A program made the translations under genes and the position numbers. Shown one piece after another: positions 53,854 to 61,204 of a DNA stretch of 64,000 bases (its first letter is position 1; every line of letters starts with the position of its first letter). The notes beneath the pieces were generated by a model. The model saw only the letters and a program-made list of their open reading frames with translations, did not search any database and was not told the origin of the DNA. The stretch is from Sphingomonas swuensis (lineage in GTDB: Bacteria; Pseudomonadota; Alphaproteobacteria; Sphingomonadales; Sphingomonadaceae), in contig NZ_BAABBQ010000001.1 of the NCBI RefSeq assembly GCF_039538045.1, forward strand, positions 1,820,001 to 1,884,000. Direction: 5' to 3'.

Positions 53854-56800
53854 CCCGCCGTGAAGCCATCGTAGGAGAAGGTGTCTTTGACCTGCCAACG
53901 AAACCGCGGCGCTGCGGCTTCGTCACCGCCCAGTCCCTTCGGCGCTTTCAGCCGGTTGCGATCGAGGAAGCTACCCTCCATGTCACCTTCGCCATCGTCG
54001 CCGTCACCAAGCACCGCTGCGACCTTGGCCCAGTCCTCGAAGAAATATTCGGCGAGAAGCGGGATGATCTTGTGCCGCATCACCTCATCTACGTGGGTGC
54101 GGGTGGTGCAGCGGATGAAATAGGCGTGGCCGACCTGATGTTCGCGGTCGAAAAGATACTCGATGCGCTCGTTGATGGTGGCGAGCAGGCGGGGAAGGTC
54201 GATGCCGTCGACCTGTTCCAGCAACCGAGGATCGGGCATCAGTTCGCGAAACTCGAAGCGCCGACGGAGCGCCGTATCTAGCAGGGCGATCGATCGGTCC
54301 GCGGTGTTCATCGTGCCGATGATGTGCAGATTGGCCGGCATGCCGAAACGGGCATTGCTGTACGGCAAGGTCAGCCGCATGCCCTCTTCCATTCCCAGCC
54401 TCTTGTCCGGCTCGATCAGGGTGATGAGCTCGCCGAACACCTTGGAAATGTTGGCGCGATTGATCTCGTCGATGACGAGGACATGCTCTTCCGCGCTGAG
54501 CTCCGCCGCCTCGGCCATCTGCCGAAGGATCCCCGGCTGCGACTTGAGCGTGAAACCGACCCCGTCGGCGAGAGGATGCGGACGCAGCCCCTCGACGAAA
54601 TCCTCGTAGGCGTAATTCTGGTGAAAGGTGACGAAGCCGATCTGGCCCTGCCCTTTCAGCTCTTCGTAAGCCTGGCGCAGTTCCTGCCGCCGAGCGGGAT
54701 CGTTGAGGAGAAGATCGTCGGCGGAAAGACCACGACACAGGCGCACGGCTTCGGCCATCGTTCGGTAGGTTTTGCCTGTTCCCGGTGGACCGTAGAGGAT
54801 GAGATTCAACGGCGAGCGCTTCACGGGGTCGACGGGTGTTTCTTCCTCCGTCGTCAGCCTGCCCCACTTCTGCAGGAACCACTCATAGTCCTGAGCCTTT
54901 CCCTTGAAGGTAAAGCGGATCAGCCGCTCCGCCAGTTCATTGGTTGGGTAGACCTCCCAGATCGTCGGCTGATACGTGTAATGATACCATTCGCGCAGAG
55001 GGGCGAGCGGCTCCCACTCGACAGAAACGCGTTCGCCATCGCCGCCATTCGCCGTGATGGTTCCGACCGCCTTGATCGCCATGACCGAAGCTGGCCGACC
55101 CCGATTATCGAACGGCAGTCCGTTCTTCCGGACATAGGTCGATTTTATCGCGATCCGATCGCCGGGCTGCATCCGCAACACCTGTTCGCGATGTCGATCG
55201 CTGGGATTGTCGATCTCCCATATGCCTTCGGCAATGAAGCGCTCGAGCTGGTCGGTAACCCGCCCGAATGACGCCCCGACAAACCAATAAGGTCGTTCCC
55301 GAACGATCCCGTAGGAATTGGCGCTCGCTTCATCGTTCGCCGGCGTGACCATCGGCTCGTCCTCCCGATTGTCCTCGAGCGCGACCCATGCGAACCCTTG
55401 GACATCGAACAGATCAGCCGGGTTCCACCCGAGCTCCCTGGCGAAGAGTGCGAACAGTGCGCGCATGATGTGCAGGAATTCATCGAGATCCGCTGACCTG
55501 AACTCCCTATGGGGGAAGAGCTTTCGGCCGAAGAGACGCTGCCCCATGGCCTCGATCCGGCTGATTTTGAACCAGCTCGCTGCTTCCGGATGGATGGTGC
55601 CCACGACGCTGATAGCGATCGCGAGGACCTCCCCGCGACGGAGCCCGGCTAGACCGTCGGCTCTCAGTCGTTCTAATTCTCTGGCAGCATCGGCGATGGT
55701 GACAAGCGGATCGTCCTCGCTTCGCGCAGTCCGGCCAATCGTCTCGTAGAAGCGATCGCGCAGTCCGGCTTCCGCTTTCTGCGCCTCGTCCAGGGTTCGC
55801 CAGCTCAGCGGCGCTCCCTGAACCCCTGTGCTGAGTGCGCGATAAATCTGTTCGCCGGCGCCCCGATCATCGGCACTCGATCCGGCGATCGACCGCACTT
55901 CTGCGATGAGCTTGTCCTTGTAGCGCCGCTCGATCGTCCAATAAGCGCCATCCTGACGGCGGAAATCCTCGAACCCTCTCATGCGCGACAGGAAGGTGTC
56001 CTTTAACGTCTTGAACGCCGGCCAGTCGATGACGACAAATCCGAGCGCGTCCAGCGCAGCTTTGCACTGCCCGCCGCCCGCGCGCGCATCGCTGCCGATA
56101 TGCGCAAGCGCATCACGAACGATTGCCTTGCTGGGATAGCGTTTGCCGCGATGGAGCAGCCAATACTTTGCCGGATTGCCCAGACCCTCGTGACTGGCAA
56201 TGAAAGCTTCTACCGACCCGGCGGCGTCGCATCGCTCGATCGCCGACAGGATGTCCTGAGCATTGAGGCCGAGCGTGGAACTTCCACCTGCCGCCAGGCC
56301 CCGGCCCCGACCGGTAATCGTGTAGCCGAGGGCCTCCAATCGGGCATAGGACTGGCTCTCGCCAAAGCCGCCGAAATATTCGCTGGCGCTTTTGGCGGTT
56401 TCCCCGGGGAGCTTGCAGACAGCAATTCCCACGATAGCCTTCGCCGGATAGCGCTGGCCGTTCGTTGCGCGCTCAACCCAGTTCGATGGTCGGACGTAGC
56501 CATAAGGGCGCAGGAAATTATCGATGCCAGCAGCATCGCAGTCGTCCATCGCGGCTTCAATCTCGGCTTTGGTCAGGCGAGCGATCAAGTCGGAATGACC
56601 TCGATCCCGACCTGAAGCCCCTTCTTCCAGAAAGCGTCGATAATATCTGAGGCTTGTCGGCAGATGGCCTCGCTCACCATCGTTGCCGAGGTCCTCGGGC
56701 AATCCCGTGCCGAGCTTTAATGCAGCCTCGATCTCGTCGAAACGTCCGCTTGCGTGAAGCTCATCGAGATCACCGAAAGCGCGATCGAGCTTCCGGACCT

Positions 56801-56876
56801 TGCTCATCTGGGTGCTGATCGTGTTGCGGGAGTAATCCTGCGATTCCATCCACGCCTTGAACTCGGACTCCCTCAT
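53850..56876 (-). CDS. McrB-like AAA+ NTPase with tandem ScoMcrA-N-like and EVE-like domains
   Basis: 1008 aa, ATG 56876 overlapping the preceding stop (ATGA). Residues about 105-185 and 205-290 are two copies of a module with the pattern AxxxCDAAGxxxF...(N/H)(G)xRYPxKAIV (for example CDAAGIDNFLRPYGY and RYPAKAIVG; then CDAAGSVEAFIASHEG and RYPSKAIVR), like the N-terminal domain of ScoMcrA. A long helical part follows, then an EVE/PUA-like segment (about 530-640, YWFVGASFGRV, MQPGDRIAIKS). The motor has Walker A GPPGTGKT (696-703), Walker B Asp803-Glu804 (VIDEINRANISK), and the McrB signature MNTADRSIALLD. EVE and ScoMcrA-type domains usually read modified bases, so the target may be phage DNA with unusual modification. 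Confidence 0.88.
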   Translation of the reverse strand: MRESEFKAWMESQDYSRNTISTQMSKVRKLDRAFGDLDELHASGRFDEIEAALKLGTGLPEDLGNDGERGHLPTSLRYYRRFLEEGASGRDRGHSDLIARLTKAEIEAAMDDCDAAGIDNFLRPYGYVRPSNWVERATNGQRYPAKAIVGIAVCKLPGETAKSASEYFGGFGESQSYARLEALGYTITGRGRGLAAGGSSTLGLNAQDILSAIERCDAAGSVEAFIASHEGLGNPAKYWLLHRGKRYPSKAIVRDALAHIGSDARAGGGQCKAALDALGFVVIDWPAFKTLKDTFLSRMRGFEDFRRQDGAYWTIERRYKDKLIAEVRSIAGSSADDRGAGEQIYRALSTGVQGAPLSWRTLDEAQKAEAGLRDRFYETIGRTARSEDDPLVTIADAARELERLRADGLAGLRRGEVLAIAISVVGTIHPEAASWFKISRIEAMGQRLFGRKLFPHREFRSADLDEFLHIMRALFALFARELGWNPADLFDVQGFAWVALEDNREDEPMVTPANDEASANSYGIVRERPYWFVGASFGRVTDQLERFIAEGIWEIDNPSDRHREQVLRMQPGDRIAIKSTYVRKNGLPFDNRGRPASVMAIKAVGTITANGGDGERVSVEWEPLAPLREWYHYTYQPTIWEVYPTNELAERLIRFTFKGKAQDYEWFLQKWGRLTTEEETPVDPVKRSPLNLILYGPPGTGKTYRTMAEAVRLCRGLSADDLLLNDPARRQELRQAYEELKGQGQIGFVTFHQNYAYEDFVEGLRPHPLADGVGFTLKSQPGILRQMAEAAELSAEEHVLVIDEINRANISKVFGELITLIEPDKRLGMEEGMRLTLPYSNARFGMPANLHIIGTMNTADRSIALLDTALRRRFEFRELMPDPRLLEQVDGIDLPRLLATINERIEYLFDREHQVGHAYFIRCTTRTHVDEVMRHKIIPLLAEYFFEDWAKVAAVLGDGDDGEGDMEGSFLDRNRLKAPKGLGGDEAAAPRFRWQVKDTFSYDGFTAG

Positions 56877-57940
56877 GCTTCACCCTGACTGCTTGCGCTG
56901 AGAAGGGCCACCTTGCTGGCCCATTTCTGGATTTCTTCCCGCTTGCCGGCGAACCACGCGGCCAGTCCTGCGGTTGCCCGTGCACCCGCTTCGATCATCC
57001 CCCGCTGGGTGTCGAAGTCCGCGAGATTGTCGATTACGGGCGTATCCACCACGATCATCAAGCCGCTTCGGCCGTTGGCCCTTTTGTTCACTGTCGGCAC
57101 GAGGCGATACGGCGTCTCGGCGAACGCTGGCGCCATGTCGGCCGCCAGACGCGAGAAGTGGTCTCCCCAGCCATAGAGGCAGATATTGGCGTTGCCTTCC
57201 CGAAGCTGATGCACCAGCCGCGTCTGGGGAAGGAAGCCCCATTTCGGCAGCGCTGAGGGGGCGAAGATCATCGTCTTGCTCTCTGCCGGAGCCTCCTTGA
57301 GCATGCTCGGCCCAGGCGGGAGAACAATCCCCAGCTCACTCATCATCGCGACGTAGGAGCGAGTAAAATTGCCGACAGCCGCAAGCGGAACCGCTCGATA
57401 GCCTCGCCGGCTCTTCTCAATTGCCTGTGAGATCAGGTCCGCGCGGAAGCGCAGCCTTTCAGTCAGTTCGCCGGTTTCAGTCCCGGCCCTCTCGCGCAAG
57501 ATGGACAAGATCCGCTCATAGCTGAATACCGCGTCGAACTTCGCGGCAAAGGCTGTGGCTTTCGCGGCGTAAGCGTCAGGGCACGTGAGCACGATCAAGG
57601 CAAATTCTAAGCCATCCGCGGCAATTGCGGATGCTTCTGAGCGATACGATTCGGCTTGCTGGGGCTGTTCGGAGGTGTCCAGCTTGTTCTCGATCAGGAT
57701 CACATAATTCCCGTCTACCCCCTCGACCTCGAGTAAAATGTCGATCTCTCGCCGGCTGTGCATGCGGCGACGACTGTGACTGACCCGGGCGTCACAATGG
57801 CTGAGCTGTCTGCCCAGGATTCGAGCCAATTCCGCGATGAAGCGCTCACGAAATGCCGACGAGCAGCGCAGTTCCTCGACCAGGAGGAGGTCGACGTCAC
57901 GTTCGGTCGCGTGGCTGAGCGTCAGGATCTCATCGGTCAT
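56873..57940 (-). CDS. PD-(D/E)XK nuclease family protein (PDDEXK_4-like)
   Basis: 355 aa, ATG 57940, overlapping the upstream stop (ATGA) and coupled to mcrB downstream (ATGA). Active-site pattern: Asp67 in RREIDILLEV, Glu84 and Lys86 in VILIENKLDT, then QQAESY as the QxxxY motif. The fold is typical of PD-(D/E)XK proteins in phage-related and defence loci. The rest (about 150-355) is a mixed domain with NICLYGWGDHFSRLAADM and ends in a helix. The position between the DUF2779-like gene and mcrB makes it an intrinsic part of the operon. Whether it cuts DNA or RNA is unknown. Confidence 0.8.
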   Translation of the reverse strand: MTDEILTLSHATERDVDLLLVEELRCSSAFRERFIAELARILGRQLSHCDARVSHSRRRMHSRREIDILLEVEGVDGNYVILIENKLDTSEQPQQAESYRSEASAIAADGLEFALIVLTCPDAYAAKATAFAAKFDAVFSYERILSILRERAGTETGELTERLRFRADLISQAIEKSRRGYRAVPLAAVGNFTRSYVAMMSELGIVLPPGPSMLKEAPAESKTMIFAPSALPKWGFLPQTRLVHQLREGNANICLYGWGDHFSRLAADMAPAFAETPYRLVPTVNKRANGRSGLMIVVDTPVIDNLADFDTQRGMIEAGARATAGLAAWFAGKREEIQKWASKVALLSASSQGEA

Positions 57941-59427
57941 GACTGAGCAGATCCCGTGAGCCGGCGCGCCAGCACGATCATCGCCCAGGTGTCCCGCCCG
58001 CAATACGCCTTGAGTTCTTCGGCCAGCATCTCACGCTCTTCGTCAGAGCAGTCCGCGCACATCGCGCTGAGGTAAGCTTGTTGGGCGCTACCGCCGTCCT
58101 TTATCTCGAGCGTGGCATAGTCGAGATCGGAAACGGTCGGCAGGACGGCCTTGATCGACCAGCTGCCGCGCTGGTCACGGTGATAATAATGAGCGCGGGT
58201 GACGGGGAGGAGGTCAACCAAGCGGTCGGCGACGGACAGGAGGGCCGGCGCAAGATCGGGAAAGACGTCGGCCAGCGCTTTGACCTGACTTCGCTCGAAG
58301 CTGGCATTGTAGGCGATGACCGCGCCAGTGGCCGGGACATCGCTGACCAGCGCCTCGGCACAGGCGCGGCGGGGATCAGCACCGTTAAGGCTGAGAAATT
58401 CGCGGTGGTCGATGGTGCCATCTCGCTGCTCGACATGCACCGAATACTGGAACGGCACCTGCTGATAAGGTCGGGTGCCGACCCAGCGCGGGGCAGCGAA
58501 GGCGATCGTCTCGAAATCCAGCCAGGCGCGAGGGAAATCCCAATCGTTCATGGCGCCGCGCGCACCATCCGGGTCGTGATAGGGCTCGTTGTTCACGGTG
58601 GCATGGTAGATGCGCTGGTGGGTTGGACTGCCCAGCATGGACGAATCGATGTCAAACAGATCCTCGATCCCGCGCGCTCGCCACTTCTTCCCACCGCCAT
58701 TGTTGAGCACGTCGACGGTCCACTCCGGTCCGGGCGGTAGGCTGGAGCGACAATAAGCGGTGAACTCACACACGAACGGCGACGAACAATGGTCGCCACA
58801 TTCCTTCTCGGGTTGCGGTCCGCCGAGGGCTGCCCGGGCACCGCCAACCTGCTCCTCGCGCTTGGCCACGATATCGCCAACGGCATGAAGAAGCTCGGTG
58901 TCCCGGAACAATCCGCGATAGTTGCCCGGTTCTTCCAGCACAAACCTGGTGTCGACGTGACGAATGCTGGCGCTCCGGATGGTTAGCCCGCACTGCCGCG
59001 CAACCCAGAGTTGCGTTGCGAGGTCGTTATGATGATAATCCTTAGCCGATCCCGAGCTTTTCACCTCGATCAGGTTCCATCCGCCACCCTTGTTCGGTTC
59101 GAGAATGTCGATCCGGACTAGCACCCCGTCATGCTCGAGCGTGGCCTCGAAGATCGTTCGCGGCTGCTGAAGAGCGAGGAGTTCGCGAGTCCGGTCCACC
59201 GCAGCCCGCAGATCCGGTTCCGCCTCGACCATGATGCCGTCAGAGATCAGCGCGCAGGCGATGGCGCCAATCTCGTGACCCGCCGCGAAACGCGCTTCCG
59301 CGCCCTCGTCATATTCCGCGAGGTCCTTGCGATGGGTGGCTAGCCAGAGCCGCTTCGGGCATTGCTCGAACATGGTGATTTTCGACTTAGAAAGTCCGAA
59401 GGTGCGGGTTGTAGTCGGATGCGTCAT
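57937..59427 (-). CDS. DUF2779-like protein: RecB/Cas4-type nuclease fused to DnaQ-like exonuclease
   Basis: 496 aa from ATG 59427. The first 230 residues read as a Cas4/RecB nuclease: SKITMFEQCPKRLWL (Cys23), GHEIG (His51), Asp107 in VRIDILE, Glu121 and Lys123 in LIEVKSS, and a Cys cluster at 210, 214, 220 and 226 that may hold iron-sulfur. From residue 300 a DEDD exonuclease-like fold begins: Asp304 and Glu306 in WLDFETI, Asn374 and Glu378 in AYNASFE, and a late Asp in YCGRDTWAM. This two-nuclease layout is the DUF2779 architecture. The stop overlaps the next gene; 50 bases separate it from the HEPN-like gene upstream. Confidence 0.8.
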   Translation of the reverse strand: MTHPTTTRTFGLSKSKITMFEQCPKRLWLATHRKDLAEYDEGAEARFAAGHEIGAIACALISDGIMVEAEPDLRAAVDRTRELLALQQPRTIFEATLEHDGVLVRIDILEPNKGGGWNLIEVKSSGSAKDYHHNDLATQLWVARQCGLTIRSASIRHVDTRFVLEEPGNYRGLFRDTELLHAVGDIVAKREEQVGGARAALGGPQPEKECGDHCSSPFVCEFTAYCRSSLPPGPEWTVDVLNNGGGKKWRARGIEDLFDIDSSMLGSPTHQRIYHATVNNEPYHDPDGARGAMNDWDFPRAWLDFETIAFAAPRWVGTRPYQQVPFQYSVHVEQRDGTIDHREFLSLNGADPRRACAEALVSDVPATGAVIAYNASFERSQVKALADVFPDLAPALLSVADRLVDLLPVTRAHYYHRDQRGSWSIKAVLPTVSDLDYATLEIKDGGSAQQAYLSAMCADCSDEEREMLAEELKAYCGRDTWAMIVLARRLTGSAQS

Positions 59428-59477
59428 CCGCCAAATCCTACAAGCCGTGGCGACAAAAACGGACGCATGGTCACGTC

Positions 59478-60149
59478 CTAGTCCGCAATCACGGGGTAGA
59501 ACGGCATGCCCCATGCGTGCTGTGGATTGTCCATCATGATGTCGAGGAACACCGGCACCAGATGACCGAGTAACGCGGCACCGTCGCGGACTTGGTCGCG
59601 GTTGACCGAGCTGCACCAAGTCGATCCCCCATGCACCAGCTGGTTTCGGAGGACATACAGCCGATCGAATAGGATCGACAGGATCAGCGGCGTGTCTTGT
59701 GAGGTCATCGCACTATTGGCCTTGTGCTTGGCGCGACTAAGACGGGCCTCCCAGTCAGTGGTTCCTGGCACTCCATTCTGGTGTGCCCAGAACGGGGCAA
59801 ACACATATCGGTTGTCGAGCAGCAGACGGACTTCGCTGGGAAATCGACTCCATACGATGTTGTAGATTCGATTGCCGGCATCCAGCTGGACGAGAGTGCG
59901 GAAGAAAAGCCTGAACTGTTCTCGGTCACCGCCCAGATCGGCGTCGATCTCAGAGGCGTAGGATGCGTTGAAGGCGATCCAGAGCAGGATGAACCGGACG
60001 TCACTGTCGTCGGTCTCCTCCGACGCCCGGCCGAACCAGCTCAGTCCGCGGTGGACCCTGAGGGTGAGTTCGGTCGGGAAGATCTCGCGCAACAGGCGCT
60101 GCTTGTCCTTGAGGGCGGCATGACCAAGGGGCGGGCTATTCTTCCTCAT
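59478..60149 (-). CDS. HEPN-like protein (R-x4-H) in the McrBC operon
   Basis: 223 aa. ATG 60149 has GAAGGG six bases upstream; ATG 60155 is also possible. The gene starts inside the end of the WYL gene, so translation is coupled. All-helical composition, with an early SDVRFILLWIAFNASYA helix and later LYVLRNQLVHGGS. Arg168-x4-His173 is the HEPN ribonuclease signature, and the surrounding pattern resembles the Apea/MAE_28990 type. HEPN proteins are RNases in toxin-antitoxin and abortive-infection systems, so this may be the toxic arm of module B. No clear antitoxin is adjacent. Confidence 0.68.
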   Translation of the reverse strand: MRKNSPPLGHAALKDKQRLLREIFPTELTLRVHRGLSWFGRASEETDDSDVRFILLWIAFNASYASEIDADLGGDREQFRLFFRTLVQLDAGNRIYNIVWSRFPSEVRLLLDNRYVFAPFWAHQNGVPGTTDWEARLSRAKHKANSAMTSQDTPLILSILFDRLYVLRNQLVHGGSTWCSSVNRDQVRDGAALLGHLVPVFLDIMMDNPQHAWGMPFYPVIAD

Positions 60150-61140
60150 CGTCATCCCTTCGCATAATCGACCAGGCTAGTTCGAGCCGGTCTTCCATGA
60201 CATCCTGCAGTTCCTCGGGCGCGACGATCTCGATCTGGCCGGCCCACTGGAAAAGGTGGTCAGCAATTTCGCGAAGGCCGCCAGTCCGGAAGGAGATGAG
60301 CAGGGCACCGTCCGCTTGCTCCTCGATGCGCTGACGAGGATGGAAGCGCCATTGGCGAGCGCGTGCAGCACTCTCGGCAAATACGCGCAGGACAATGTCG
60401 CGTGGTTCCTCGCGCCAGATCCCGAACCCGTCGGCAAGCCAGTCGTCGAGCTCAAAGTCCTCGGGCAACGCCGCCAGTTCGTCGGACACTCGGGCGTTGG
60501 ACATCCGGTCGAGGCGATAGACCGCGGCTCCGTCGCGACCCGGCATGAAGCCGACCGCATAGCTCACCGGGCCATTCAGCAGACCGGCGCAGGCGATCCG
60601 CCGCCACCGTGGCGCGTCCGCCTCAAGGGTCTGGTAATCGAACTCCAAGCACTGCCCCGACATGATGGCATCGAGGGCAGCGCGGGTCACTTCAGGCGCA
60701 ACCATGGCGACCGGGCCTGGCCCTGAAAATGCCCGGAGGTGCTTCAGCAATTCTTCTAGGTCGGGTTCGATCCGCCGTCTCTCTCGATCGTCGAAGCTGG
60801 CCTGCACCTTCGACAACAGCGATTGCAACTGCTGGAAGCGGAGCGACCCACCGCTGCGCATGGCATCGACCTCGGCGCGCAACGCCGCAAGCTCCTCAGC
60901 GCTCGGCCGAGTATAATGACGGCGAAGGCCATCGACGATCCGGAACCGCTTGCGCGGGCCATCGACAATCTCGTCCAGATCGAAATTGAGCGCGATGACG
61001 TCGCGCGCCCGCTCGGCCGATCGCCGGCCCTGTCCAAGCACCTCGGCAATCTCGTCCAGAGTCAGCCCGTCGGTCGTTTCAGAGAGACCTCTGACTAGCT
61101 GCAGTAAACGATCAAACGGTGCCTTCCGGGCATCCCCCAC
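60136..61140 (-). CDS. WYL-domain transcriptional regulator, module B
   Basis: 334 aa. GTG 61140 is well supported (AAGGAG, eight-base spacer); the frame is open further upstream into the divergent gene. Winged HTH GLTLDEIAEVLGQGRRSAER, linker IDPGPRKRFRI-like (VDGPRKRFRIVDGL), WYL region (about 175-245, LEFDYQTLEADAPRWRRIA) and WCX-like C-terminus ending in an acidic tail (RRDDDEEE). It is paralogous to the regulator at 48474-49475 over its length. First gene of the seven-gene operon reaching 51303; divergent from the AAA+ gene across 64 bases, which contain an inverted repeat, so it probably represses both directions until triggered. Confidence 0.87.
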   Translation of the reverse strand: MGDARKAPFDRLLQLVRGLSETTDGLTLDEIAEVLGQGRRSAERARDVIALNFDLDEIVDGPRKRFRIVDGLRRHYTRPSAEELAALRAEVDAMRSGGSLRFQQLQSLLSKVQASFDDRERRRIEPDLEELLKHLRAFSGPGPVAMVAPEVTRAALDAIMSGQCLEFDYQTLEADAPRWRRIACAGLLNGPVSYAVGFMPGRDGAAVYRLDRMSNARVSDELAALPEDFELDDWLADGFGIWREEPRDIVLRVFAESAARARQWRFHPRQRIEEQADGALLISFRTGGLREIADHLFQWAGQIEIVAPEELQDVMEDRLELAWSIMRRDDDEEE

Positions 61141-61171
61141 AACGCAAACTCCTTCGCCCAAGCATGCGTCC

Positions 61172-61199
61172 GGATCTGTCGGATGGCGAGTCCAGATTC
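61172..61199. promoter_or_regulatory. Inverted repeat in the WYL/AAA+ divergent promoter region
   Basis: GGATCTG (61172-61178) and CAGATTC (61193-61199) form an imperfect inverted repeat (one mismatch), with half-sites 21 bases apart, two helical turns. It lies in the only intergenic space of module B and is a candidate operator for the WYL regulator. Confidence 0.4.
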
Positions 61200-61204
61200 G
61201 TGTA

